From the NCBI GenBank assembly GCA_963682175.1, contig OY821775.1:4960001-5024000 (forward strand): DNA of 64,000 nucleotides. The letters are read 5' to 3'. The notes below the pieces were generated by a model. The model worked only from the letters and a program-made list of their open reading frames with translations. It ran no database searches and was not told where the DNA came from. Both the position numbers and the translations under genes were made by a program. Positions 47,728 through 59,471 of this stretch are shown here, in pieces (position 1 is the stretch's first letter; every line of letters starts with the position of its first letter). The DNA comes from Triglochin maritima (lineage: Eukaryota; Streptophyta; Magnoliopsida; Alismatales; Juncaginaceae).

Positions 47728-49910
47728 TGTAACGTCCTGAAACAGCGGAAGATTTAAAAATTTCAAAATAACCAACATAACAGACAACTCACGCGAGAAC
47801 GTCACTAGTATATAAATATATAAATCCGGGTGCACCCAAAATACAAGGAGTTTTCCAAAAGAAGTACAACTACAATAATGATACAATGAAATAGAATACA
47901 TGTAGTCGTACGGTCTAGCAACTGCCGAAGAGGATCCGACTCCAAAGCGCTCCGTCCTCGGTCACCACCCACCCGGACCTACTGCGGTCCTGAAAAAGAT
48001 GCAACAACAATGCCTGAGTTTCCAGAAGGAAACCTCATATGCCAACTCACCTATATGCATGCATCACATAATGAACCTATCATACTAGTAGCATGTCATG
48101 ACATCAACAGAAATGGAAAACAGTTCCCCCGAAGGGTAAAACAGGACATCAGTCCGACAATCAATCATCGGGTCTCCCGAAGAGACCTACTGCAGGCACA
48201 TGCAGTCTAGCAGCCCGCGACATCGCACCCCCCACACGCGGCTACACTACACAAGGGTTCGGCAGGGAGCCTCTGTCACGTCTACGCGCCGATAGAAACA
48301 GATCTGTAAATCTCAGTGGTCGGGGCCACAACCAACGGGGCCGTCGCCCGGAAGGTATAACAACATCATCTCGGTAGGTGCCCAGCCGAGGAAAACAACA
48401 TAGCCGGCACAGCCTCGGCCCAACAATCATCATCGCCGGCACAACCTCGGCGGCATCACCGACACAGCATCGGTGGTCCATCACAACGTCCGGCACAACA
48501 TCGGACGGGTCCAGACCGAAGTCTGCCAGGGTCACGGGCTCCACGAGCCGCGAACACCAACTGCGCCGCTATAAAAGCAGGGCAGCGACCTCCGTAGCCC
48601 GAAGGCCGGTAGTCACCTCATCCAACGCCAGTTGCGTGCCCGCACAACATCATCATACATTGGGATCCGCGATCCCTCAGGCCTGCTACGCTACAATGAG
48701 TCTAATCAATCATATCTCATAAGTCTCACTCCATACCTGGAGGAGACGCATCCCGAACACCACACCCTTCCACCCGGCGGTCCCTGGGCAGGCACGCAAG
48801 CGCACCCACCGTCACCTTCCGGCTCACGCGCAAGGCGAGGACACGGATTTCCGTGGACAGAGTTGACATTCACAACGGGACCCAGGAATTCAGTTCTGAG
48901 CAGATTCGGTCGACCGAAATAGTCTAATCGGTCGACCGTGTTCACGAGGAATTCGGTCGACCGAAAGTCTGAATCGGTGGAACTCACTGCGCAACACTAA
49001 TTCCCAAACGGTCGAACAAAAGTCTAAAACCGGTCGACCGAACGAGGTCAAAATCCGGAGTCTGGTCAACATCAAAATCGGATCTATCGGTCAACCGACT
49101 CAGGGGTCTCGGTCGACCGAAAACAGACAGGGTCAACCTATTATTCTAAGTCATATAATCGGTCGAACTCAAACTTCCAACGGTCAAACAACATACAACC
49201 GGTCGAACGCAATAAGAAATCGGTCGAACAAATCATGCAATTCTACTCAGTACACTTAAGTTCCGGTCGAACGACCCAAGGAACCGGTCGACGGAAAACA
49301 GGCAGAACGCCCCAACTCACCAGCAATATACACTAACGGTCGACCGCCTCAAGGCATCATTCAACCGGTGAAGGTTAAAGTCGGGCAAACAGTGCAAAAA
49401 TGGTCGATCGCCCGAAAGATCCGGTCGACCGTTGGTCGTCTTCAACCTCGCGTCAGCCGAGGTTTTACGAAGAAACGCGTCGCCAGAGAGGTCCTCGACC
49501 TCCCCCGACCGACCAACAACACCCTCCCACGAGGGTGAGCAACAAAATCACACTAATGAGCGGCATACCTCGAAAACGCAACGAACCCGCCGGAGCCTCG
49601 CTCGCGCCTCCGTTGCCTCCGGTGATCCTCCTCGCGCGTCAACCTCCGCAAGCCTCACGCCAATGCAACCTCCTCCGCCTGAGCTCGAGCCACTGAGGAA
49701 GAAGGCGAGTGTTTGGTGAGAATGAAGGAAGAGAAGGAAAAGAAGGAAAAGATGGTGTTGCTTGGTTTATAAAACCCAAACCCTACACCCCAAGCACACC
49801 CCACCATACCTCCATCACTTCACCTCACTACTCACCATACCTCCCTCTCTCCTCCAAGCCTACAAAACCCAAACCCTAATCCAATCCTAATCCGGTTTAG
49901 GGACATAACA
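47728..49910. mobile_element. Solo LTR 3 (CGGTCGACCG family)
   Basis: 2183 bp, TGTAACGTCCTGAAAC ... TTTAGGGACATAACA, with a perfect 5-bp duplication ACTGG (47723-47727 and 49911-49915). Seven exact GGTCGACC octamers by my count at about 48907-49430. More GC-rich than the other two copies. It ends 477 bp upstream of the 5-phosphatase start codon, so it may lie in or next to that gene's promoter. Confidence 0.9.
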
Positions 49911-49915
49911 ACTGG

Positions 49916-50386
49916 TCTTCTCCCCAAGTGATTGTGTGGTTCTAATAGTCATCATGTATCCTCATCATGACAGTAATTTTCAGGCACAAACATATTCTCT
50001 TGCTTTGAGTACCCCTTGTTGACTTTGCTCCCTTGTGGTTATCAGATTATGGTTTGCTGATTATTTGGATTGATTCTCCAATTGGTGAAAGCAATGTTTC
50101 TGAATTTTCAGAGAAATTGTTGGCTTTGGCTTCTAAGTATGGGGACCAGCCCGTGTTGTTATTGCTTTATGTGTTTTCTGTATCTAGCAACAGCTTGCCT
50201 GCACTTACTTTTTTCCTGCCTCGTTCGCCTTACGTGATCTTCATTTGTCCTGATAATTGGTCGTGTTTCATCATGTCGTGTTGTTTTCTAAGGCGACTGC
50301 TTCAGTATTGCGCTCGTAAAGTTTGTATGAAATAAGTATATAGTTACGTACAGTGAGTTACTGAGACGGCAATTTTGTTGCTCATC
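49916..50386 (+). other. Presumed 5' region of the 5-phosphatase gene
   Basis: The 471 bp left between solo LTR 3 and the start codon. No definite TATA box or other motif that I can support. Confidence 0.4.
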
Positions 50387-53127
50387 ATGAGAAGAAAGAG
50401 CACGAAAAGCTCGCAGGTACTATGGTTTGCACGGTCTATTCATAATATGCATTTGTGTCCGAGTCGATTTCAACTGTTCGAATGATGTGATTTTTAATTG
50501 TGAAGCCCTTTTGGCCTTCACTTGTGATGAGGAAGTGGCTGAACATCAAACCCAAGACTCACGAGTTCAGTGAAGATGAGGTTGAGACCGAGAGTGAGGA
50601 TGATTCTCCACATGAATACGGTATCGTATCATGCAAACCTTAAGTTGCCTTCTTCTTGTTTATAGAAAGTGATCATTGTTGCTTGCAATGTTTTGTTCTT
50701 TGTTCAGAGGAAACCAGCAGAAGAGAAAGTTGGTTCTGCAAAACTAATGCGAGACCAGCAAATGACTCTGGTTTTCCTGCCCAAACTGCAGGTACAATTA
50801 CTTGCCTTATCCTAGTAAGAGTTGTTATAAGGATCTTCACCAATTAGGTAATCATTTTAGTTTCACCGTCTACTTTTGTTTGTTGAATCTTCTTGTACTT
50901 CAATTTTCATTGTTAATTTGATTTCTCACCTGACATTTTCTAAAGCTTACATGATTAGTAGTTTTTATTCATGCTAAATAAATTTATCAGGAATACCAAA
51001 CCAGATTACATATGATGCTATTTATTGCAATACTGCAGTGTACTGATTACTATTGCTTTCCCATGAGATCTTCAGGACAAGAGCATTATAGAAATTCAAG
51101 GCTTAGAAGAAGAAAATCAGAAACTCTACGAGTGCAATACATTAGAAAGAGGGAGATCAGGTTTTAGTAAGATTGTTTCTGAATTGATGAAATTATACAC
51201 TCATATATTACAAATGGTAATTTTGGATGACATGTTACTATTTAAATATGCCGCAGGGTTATGGTAGGCACATGGAATGTTGCCGGTAAAGCCCCTCCCG
51301 AGGAACTTCAAATTGATGACTGGTTAAACACTGAAGCACCAGCTGATATGTATATTCTTGGGTAAGCATTTCATCTCTCTCTTCCTATTCCAAGAAGTTG
51401 CTGTATTAACTTTTATTTAGTCACAGGTCTAGCTTTTGAATTTGAAATTTAAATACAAAATGAACCAATAGGATGAAATTTTCAGCTTTAGAGTTTATTA
51501 ATATAAATGCAAATTGAGTCTCTAAACGATTGAATGGTGTAAGTCTATATAAAAGAATCTGATTTTCTCTCTTGCTTTTTACTTCATTTGTTCATGATCA
51601 AGGTTAGTTATTTCTACTTTGCTTGATTGAAATGAATTCACAGAAAATCTTTGACACTGTGATGTTTATTATTCTTTGTCCGGTATCAACATTATATGAT
51701 TGTGTGTGTAGTTTCCAGGAAGTAGTCCCTCTGAGTGCTGGAAATGTATTTGGAGCAGAGGACAATAGACCAATCCCGAAGTGGGAATCAATCATCCGAA
51801 GAACACTGAACAAATCCTTGGATCCAAAAGTGAAATGCACCAGTTATAGCGCACCTCCATCACCGGTCTTCAGGTCTTCTCCTGATATGGATCTTTCCGA
51901 ATTACTATATCAGAGAAGGAAAAAGTTTGGAATTTTCAACAATGAAATATTTGGAAAAGAAATCCAACGAGAAATGTTCAAGCATGAATGTGAAGTCAAG
52001 ACCGATAACATGCTTGACTGGCCAGAACACTCACTAGATGCACCTCCCCAACCATTTCCATCAATGGCTAGCCTGAGGAGAGTTTCAACTAACTCCTCGA
52101 GATATTTATCGGATTTGTTGGAGGAATCTCATGTAGTTTCTTCCCCTAAGTTAGCATTGGGAGTTGGACTGAGACGAGTATTTCACAGCACCGGAAATCT
52201 TCAGATGGTATGGCCAGATAGACAAGATTCATCGTCATGCAATTTGTTCGAAGAGATGTCTGAAATACAAGATCCGATATCAGATACATTTGACATAATT
52301 GAAGACGAAGATAAAAATGAGGATGACGAAAAGGAAGTCATTAAGTTGCGTACCAGATATGTTCGTATTGTTAGCAAACAGATGGTCGGTATCTATGTAT
52401 CCGTCTGGGTCCGTCGAAAATTGAGACAACACATAAACAACCTGAGGGTTTTTCCAGTTGGAGTTGGACTGATGGGGTACATGGGTAATAAGGTTGGATG
52501 CATTCCATGAACTAAAAACAATCAACATGTAGTTGATCAAATCATGTCAAACCAACGTACTAATTTTTTTAAAGTGGTGTTTTGCAGGGATCTGTTTCTA
52601 TCAGTATGTCTCTTTTTCAAACTAGGATGTGCTTTGTCTGTTCTCATCTCACATCTGGTCATAAAAAGGGGGATCCGCTGAGAAGAAACTCTGATGTGCA
52701 AGACATCTTACAGCGCACCAGATTCACTTCTGCAATAGATGCTAACCAAATACTCACTATTCCATCACACGAGTAAGAATATACCATTGTTTTTTTTTTT
52801 GTTTTGATGAATTTTATTTCTTTGTCCACAACTCTTAATATGAAGGTTAATTTTCAATATTAGTTGCATTGAGACAGTTTCATCGTATATGTAGTTTTTT
52901 CTGCATTTTAGTAGCAACATTTCTTTAGGGTGTAGCACCAAAGCATACACCGAGCATTCTACTACTTTACGATATTTCATGTAAGTATTCAACTTGTACC
53001 TAAACTAGCTGATTCCTTATGTGTTTGAATACAACAGTAGAGTTTTTTGGTTTGGAGATTTGAATTATCGGCTCAATATGCCAGACTTCAAAATACGGGA
53101 GCTTGTTGCCAAGCAAGAATGGGGCAT
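50387..53127 (+). CDS. Type I inositol-polyphosphate 5-phosphatase, 3' truncated by a retrotransposon
   Basis: Would remove the 5-phosphate from Ins(1,4,5)P3/Ins(1,3,4,5)P4. Exons: 50387-50416, 50506-50620, 50708-50791, 51076-51160, 51257-51361, 51712-52492, 52588-52772, 53038-53127. All seven introns are GT-AG and in phase. The N terminus FWPSLVMRKWLNIKPK and EDEVETESEDD is typical of the plant IP5P1/IP5P2/CVP2 group. GTWNVAGK (about residues 109-116) starts the catalytic domain. A long plant-type linker lies in exon 6. CSHLTSGHKKGD and the first signature WFGDLNYR (about 466-473) follow. The frame then reaches EWG and ends abruptly. The second signature (WCDR...) and SDHRPV are absent, so roughly 100 or more C-terminal residues are missing. 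They may lie beyond the inserted element, outside the window. As it stands the gene cannot encode an active enzyme. Confidence 0.9.
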
Positions 53128-53877
53128 TGTTTAACGTGGGTTTTTTGTTCTTTTTGTTTTTATATATATTTGGTGTTGCGAAGACCTCTCAAGAATTCAT
53201 GGTGGAATTCCGCACCTTACAACTTCGTATAGAAGAATGCCTCATCATGTCATACTCATGTCATTCATTTGTACAGGAAATTAAATAAATGTGAATAACT
53301 AGCCAGAAAGTAAATAAGTGCAACATTTTCTTTCACTTCATTAAATAGAAGGCATGAATATGAAATACAATTGTTGACATGTTTATGCATTGCACAAATG
53401 GAAGATATATAAGCATCCGTTTGCGAACTATAAACCAAAATTGTTATTATATTTAACAATTTCAGATATATATTTTATTAATAGGATTTTTATATTTCGA
53501 TACATTAGGGACGGGGATTTATCGACTCGTGCTTTGATTGATTCGATAATGATCTCCCTTTTGTTGTGATATATTGTCACGATATGATCAATTTAGCCTC
53601 GTAACCTAGGAGGGTTTTGTATATATTTAGGTTCTTCAACTTTATAATGAATACACCGTGTTAGTTTATCAACGATAATTCTGATATTGGAATATCGTAA
53701 AAACGGTTAGTTTAGCCTCATAACCTAGGAGGTATTTATGTGTGATATTCTGTGTGGACGATTATTCTTTGATCGATATTATAATGTTTTGGTTAGTTTA
53801 GCCTCGTAACCCGGAGGGGTTTTGCATATATGTTTTGTTTTGTTTATTTGATTTGTTAAATGAAGACTCCATCGCCA

Positions 53878-54017
53878 GTAAGGGAGAGGGAACCCAAGAT
53901 CATGCTTGGCGTGCATCCTCACTTACGACTAAAGTAGTCCATATTTTAGTTTTTGATCACTCCAACGATAAGAGAGAGGGAACCCAAGATCTAGCTTGGC
54001 GTGCATCCTCTCTTATC
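53878..54017. repeat. Two hairpin modules of the 'gggaacccaagat' type
   Basis: Modules at 53878-53926 and 53967-54017. Each has arms such as GATAAGAGAG and CTCTCTTATC around an inner CCCAAG...CTTGG pairing, so it can fold into a hairpin of about 50 nt. Three more copies lie in the 3' UTR at 57305, 58090 and 58573. Confidence 0.8.
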
Positions 54018-54100
54018 ATTAGAACAGTCAATATTTAGGTTTTATGTTTGTTTTCGATTTTTAGGTTGGTTGACATATTTTACAACTTTGAAGATTTATT

Positions 54101-54387
54101 TTGCAATTTATCCACCACGAGAGGTGGATCTATGATTTTGTCCATTTAGGTGGACTATTTGTATTTTAGGATTGATTTTATAAATCAATTTGTACCAATT
54201 ATATATTGTTGCAATTTATCCACATTTAGGGGTGGATTTATAGTTTTGTCCATGTAAGGGAACTTTTTGTATTTTAAGATCGATTTGCAAATCAATCGGT
54301 ACAACTCATATATTGTTGAAATTATCCACGTTTAGGGGTGGATTTGTGATTCGTCCATTTAAGGGACTATTTGTAATTTCATCATTG
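54101..54387. repeat. 107-bp tandem repeat, 2.7 copies
   Basis: Units start at 54101, 54209 and 54316, each opening 'ttg(c/a)aatttatccac' and containing 'ggtggatttatgattttgtcc'-like sequence. The third copy is partial. Moderately diverged. Confidence 0.85.
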
Positions 54388-55301
54388 TGTTATTGTGGTG
54401 GTGTCCTTTTCCTATGGATTGTCTTACATGGAGATTTGCATTTAGTTGAATCTGGCTTGGACTAAATATGCAAAAGGATCCCACTTGCACGCTGAAATAC
54501 ATGACTCCATGCACGTATATGTATGTTAAGGAAATGCTACTAGTTTCCTGTCCTATTTTAATTCTTCTCATTGTATTATTTTATATATATATGTATATAT
54601 TATATTATCCTCTTGATTCTTATAACAAAATCCAAAGAGGAATTCAATCGATCTCAGATTCCGATCTGGATGTCTTCCAAGTTTGAAGGTTACTTAGGAT
54701 ATGGAAGAATTCACCTTTCAACATAAAGTAAACCCACATATGTTGACAATATAATCGTATTTAACTTGATATTTATAAACGACATTGGCAGGATTATGCA
54801 ATGTTCCAGAACACATGATGGTGTTTGAATCTTAAGAAACCAAGATGTTGATTTCTAAGTGGTGTTTTAATTTATGTCTGATGAGCTTCCAGACTTGATT
54901 CACCAATTAAAAATAACATTTCACATGTTTCTTTCGGTTACTCAAATTTTCCATTAGTCGAGTGAACCAAATCCAATTGAATATAGGTTTCAACATTAAT
55001 TTTTTTGGTTTCCTCCCATTAATATTTATGTTTATGGGAGTAACAAGTTTTGATCTTGAAAACTTGCCTGGGTCAGTTACTTTGTTTAATTTTACTGTTC
55101 ATATTGGGTCCATATGGAACCATAATATTGCAATAGTGACCTATTATATATGTTGATATATGCCGATTTGATTTGATGTGGTTTTTGGTTATTATTTTTT
55201 TTTATTAGCAAACTTAGAACCATTGTATTTATTTGGTTATGGCTAAATTTCGGCAGCCTTCCGGCGTTCTCTTATTTTTTTGTCAAATTATAGTCGATCA
55301 A

Positions 55302-55490
55302 ACCGGGTTCGATCCTTCAAAAAGGAAGAGGCCGGAATGACGTATTTTTCCCAAGCCAAACGGGTACGATTCCCCAAGGGAGGTGGCCGTTTGGCTAAAC
55401 GGGCGACCGTCCGGGTTCGATTCCTTAAAAGGAGGAGGCCGGAACGGTCGTTAAGTACACGGATGGGTACGGATCCCCAAGGGTGTGGCC
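55302..55490. repeat. GC-rich ~50-bp repeat, four units
   Basis: Four related units built on GGGTTCGATTCC or GGGTACGATTCCCCAAGGG followed by 'aggaggccgg' or 'aggtggccg', alternating between two variants. The GGTTCGATTCC part matches a tRNA B-box consensus, but no tRNA fold is present. Confidence 0.8.
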
Positions 55491-56480
55491 ACCCGTGCAC
55501 ATTTAGTTTAATTATTATTATTATTACAGAAAATATTCGCCGGAATTTGCACTTGCCGGAGTTGCAACGGAGTTGTTGATGAAGCCGGGGTCGTCGAATT
55601 GTTGTCAACGTTGTATGTTATCCGGAGTTGTCGAAGGTGTATGCCCGGAGCCGTCAGGTTGTCGTCGACGTTGTATGTTGTCGGGAATTTGTCGAAGTCT
55701 TCGTGGGCGATAGCGTCGAAGTCGCCGCGGGATTGTTATGAAGACGACGTTGTTGCCGGAGTCTTTGTTGTTGGAAGTTGGAGCGGCTGCGGAGTCGGAG
55801 TCGTCGTTGCCGGAGTTGTCGCGGCTGCCAAGTTGGAGTCGGCGTTGGATGAAACCGGAGAGGCCGAATTGTTGTCGGTGTTGTATATTGTCCGGAGTTG
55901 TGCGTATATGTACTGTAATTGGTTCCTTTCTTCTCTCCTTTTTTCACGATTATCTCTCGTCGAGATATGGGTTTATGTGTGTGTGGAGTTTTTGGTGGGT
56001 GTATGTATGGAATTGTCCGGAGTTATGTGTACGTGTTGTTACTGGCTTGGAGAGATCTGTGTTGTTGTGTATGTATATTCTTTTATAGAGGAAGAGAAAT
56101 AGAAGTGGGAGGAGAACGTGTGATGATGGATCAGATCATGGGCATGATCGTGGGGATGAGAGGTAGTGAGCATGGGGTTGACGTGGAACATGTCATGAAG
56201 GACGTGAGTTGTGAGGCTTGAATCTCATGCATGCATGAGGTGAGAATTTGCAATATGCATGTTGATTATGAAAAATTACTGACGTGAGATATGCATCATC
56301 TTTGTATCTATTTATTTTATTTATGTTCTCAATGGTAAAATTTCATTTTTACCTTTGAATCATGTGAATTTCCACATCTCTTCCGGTTTTGACTATATTT
56401 TCATGTTTAATCGAATAAACTTAGATCAAGAGATTGATCTATGAAATACTACTTCATTTTGATGATATTGCTTAATCTGT

Positions 56481-56685
56481 ACTTCAATAGAGTTCCAATT
56501 TCCACTAAGTTGGGATGGCAATTGGTCGACGATCATTAGAAAAATTGTATCGATTTGAGATTATTTTTTTGTGTGTCAACATATACTTCAATAGAGTTCC
56601 AATTTCCACTAAGTTGGGATGGCAATTGGTCGACGATCATTAGAAAAATTGTATCGATTTGAGATTATTTTTTTGTGTGTCAACA
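56481..56685. repeat. 104-bp perfect direct duplication at the LTR border
   Basis: The unit starting 'acttcaatagagttccaat' begins at 56481 and 56585 and is identical over about 100 bp up to 'gtgtgtcaaca'. The second copy ends exactly at the proposed LTR terminus. Confidence 0.92.
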
Positions 56686-56689
56686 GTTT

Positions 56690-56700
56690 GCCCCCTCAAG
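56690..56700 (-). other. Putative polypurine tract of the Tat element
   Basis: Minus strand CTTGAGGGGGC, followed by AAAC and then the proposed LTR start TGTTGACACAC. The position and composition fit the priming site for plus-strand synthesis. Confidence 0.55.
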
Positions 56701-59471
56701 AAGATATGATGAATATTGTGAATCATAACTTCTTGAGAAATAATAATAATAATAATAATACTTCCAATATTTCAGAAGTACACATTTGTTTGCATACGAG
56801 GCCATCGACGTCGAAGCATGTAAAGCTTGAATAAGTATTTTAACTTGTATATGAGAGTAATGAATTTTCTCATATGAGTCATATCTTGCTACATATCAAT
56901 ATGCTAGTATGTAGAGAAATACGTACTCAAACCAATAAGACATTTGATGTTGGAGTACCAACAACGGTAGGGTGACAATAAAGATTCTTCTATCTTGAAT
57001 CTTACATGATACTCACATTTCATATGGTTGTTTGACCAACAACTTATATGTCCCTACAAATCTTATATATGTTCCGTAGATTAGTGAACATTTCATTTTA
57101 ACATCTCTTTACCTCAAGAACCCTCTTATGGTAGAGTGGTGACTTGCAGGATATTCCATCGTAGGTAAAAAGTTGAATCATCCCCTTATAAACTCCATAT
57201 ATGTTTCATATATTTGAAGAGTGTGTTTGAGAAAAAAAAAGTTAATCTCTCAGGAGGATTTTGTGTATTTGATTTTTTTTAACGTTTTTATAAACTCCTC
57301 TAATGACAAGAGAGAGGGAACCCAAGATCCAGTTTGGCGTGCATCCTCTCTTACTATTATAGTTGTTTGCGTATCCTTTTTTTGTAATTTTTTTTTTACG
57401 GTCTTTTTTTTTAATACAATTTTTTTTAATATAATTTGTAAATTTGTAGAACAAATGTGGCAGACACCTTCATCAAATATTTGGAGCAATGCTGATATAT
57501 GTGAACAGACTTATTGTTGCTACCCACAGGATTATGATATATATATATATGTATATATGAATAGGTTTGGCTTCATTATTCGGGAGGACAATATATGAGG
57601 TGAGTAGACTTATGTTACTACTCAGAACATTAGAACACGCATGGATAAGTTTAGCCTCGTTACCCAGGAGGACAGGATTGTTTTACATCATGACAACCAT
57701 CAGCTGTGGAGCCACAGTAAGGATCTCATCTTTGAAATCGTACCGGATGCTCGCTCTTCATATGGATGTCACCCAACAAAGTTGGAAAGTTCTTACAAAT
57801 CTCAGATATGCTTCATAGATCTGTAGAACTTTGATAACCCCTTTCGCCTCAAGAACTCTCATATGTGGGAGAGTGACCCGAGGGACGTTCCATCGTCAGC
57901 GAAAGTTTTATATTATTATTGTGCTTACAAATCTCAGATGTACTTCATAGATTTGTAGAACATTTCTATCGAAAAAGTTTTACCTCTTATTCAGGAGGTA
58001 TATCGAAAAGTTTCACCTCTTATTCAGGAGGTTTTTTTTATCTGATTATATATGTGTGTATATATATATATTTTTGCAAACTCTTCTAACAATAGGAGAG
58101 AGGGAACCCAAGATCGAGCTTGGTGTGCATCCTCCCTTATTATTAAATTTGTTTGCATTTTTTTGTATATATGAGAAGTACGCTGAATAAATTTCTCCAC
58201 CTGATTCAGAGGTTGAAGTGTATGAGTAAATTTATCCTTGTTCTTCGCGAGATGAAACGTGTTTGAATGAGTTTATCCTTATTATTCAGGATTTTGTTGT
58301 ATGAGTAAGTTTATCCATGCTACTCACGAGGTTGAATATATTCAGAAAGTAGTCTTATGATTACTACTCAGACGATTTGGATATATGGATAAGTTTAGCC
58401 TCGTTACCCAGGAGGAAGAAGAAGAAAAAAAATGAGAGTAGACTTATTATTGCTATTCGAGGATTAGGGCGTGCATATAAATTTAGCCTCGTCGCCCAGG
58501 AGGCTTTTTTTATTTGATGATTTTTTTTTTAAAATTTGTTTGTTTATTTGTTCGTTATAAAACTCCTCTAACAACGAGAGAGAGGGAACCCAAGATCTAG
58601 CTTGGCGTGCATCCTCTCTTATTATTAGAGTTGTTTGCATTTCTTTTTTATTATTATATATTTTATTGACATATATATTTTTTTTATACAAATTTTATAT
58701 GGTTTTGTAAAATTTGTGGAACAAATGTGGCCAACCCTTTTACTTGATATTTAGGGTGATGACGGTATATGTGAGTAGACTTATTATTGCTACTCATGAG
58801 ATTAGGACATATATGTATGTATGAATAAGTTTAGCCTCGTTATTAGGAGGATGGTGATATGTGTGTAGACTTATTATGGCTACAAAAGAGATTGGGCTAT
58901 GTATGTATATATGAATAAGTTTAGTCTCGTTATTCAGGAGGACAGGATTTTTTACATCATGACAACCATCAGCTGTGGAGCCACAGTAAGGATCTCATCT
59001 TTGAAATCGTACCGGATGCTCGCTCTTCATATGGATGTCACCCAACAAGGTTGGAAAGTTCTTACAAATCTCAGATATGCTTCATAGATTTGTAGAACTT
59101 TGATAACCCCTTTCGCCTCAAGAACTCTCATATGTGGGAGAGTGACCCGAGGGACGTTCCATCGTCAGCGAAAGTTTTATATTATTATTGTTCTTACAAA
59201 TCTCAGATGTACTTCATAGATTTGTAGAACATTTCTATCGAAAAGTTTTACCTCTTATTCGGGAGGTGTATTGAAAAGTTTCACCTCTTATTCAGGAGGA
59301 TTTTTTTTATCAATTGCACCGCCCTTTCGGGTTTTCTTGTAGAGGGGTACCCAATTTTGCCTGTCGTCGACAGCCGAGTTTTGATTTTTTTTTTTTTACC
59401 CTTAGCGTCCCTTAGGGTTTTCACTAAGTCCGTAGGGTCTCATTTTTTTTTAACCCTTTTATTTTTATTTT
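56701..59471 (-). repeat. Tandem-repeat-rich 3' UTR of the Tat element
   Basis: Non-coding sequence between integrase and LTR. A block repeats with a period of 1270 bp: 'gacaggattg...' at 57671 and 58941, and the hairpin module at 57305 and 58573, nearly identical over several hundred bp. Motifs like 'tttagcctcgttacccaggagg' recur at about 57648, 58392, 58481, 58827 and 58919, with further copies inside the LTR near 53594, 53711 and 53795. An (AAT)7 run lies near 56740. Tat/Ogre elements are known to carry variable tandem repeats in this region, which can seed satellite DNA. Confidence 0.8.

Larger units (their letters stand above)
53128..56685 (-). repeat. Putative 3' LTR of the Tat element (about 3.6 kb)
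   Basis: On the minus strand it would start TGTTGACACAC (56685) directly after a polypurine tract and end CACGTTAAACA (53128) at the point where the phosphatase exon is lost. The ends form the expected TGTT...AACA pair. No second LTR is in the window, so both ends are inferred. The interior holds a 107-bp tandem repeat (54101-54387), a GC-rich 50-bp repeat array (55302-55490), a GTC/CGG-rich tract (55540-55910) and a 104-bp duplication at its start. Confidence 0.5.

Noticed and set aside
44298..49910. Solo LTRs 2 and 3 as the two LTRs of one retrotransposon
   Set aside because: Each has its own perfect 5-bp duplication (GTTTA and ACTGG) on both sides, and the 1.5 kb between them has no primer site, polypurine tract or coding sequence.
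55302..55490. tRNA genes, from GGTTCGATTCC motifs
   Set aside because: No cloverleaf, acceptor stem or A box could be built around any of the units.
55599..56102. Val/Ser/Gly-rich ORF of 167 codons as a gene
   Set aside because: The sequence is a GTC/CGG-rich repeat tract inside the putative LTR. The translation is repetitive with no domain, and other frames are equally open.
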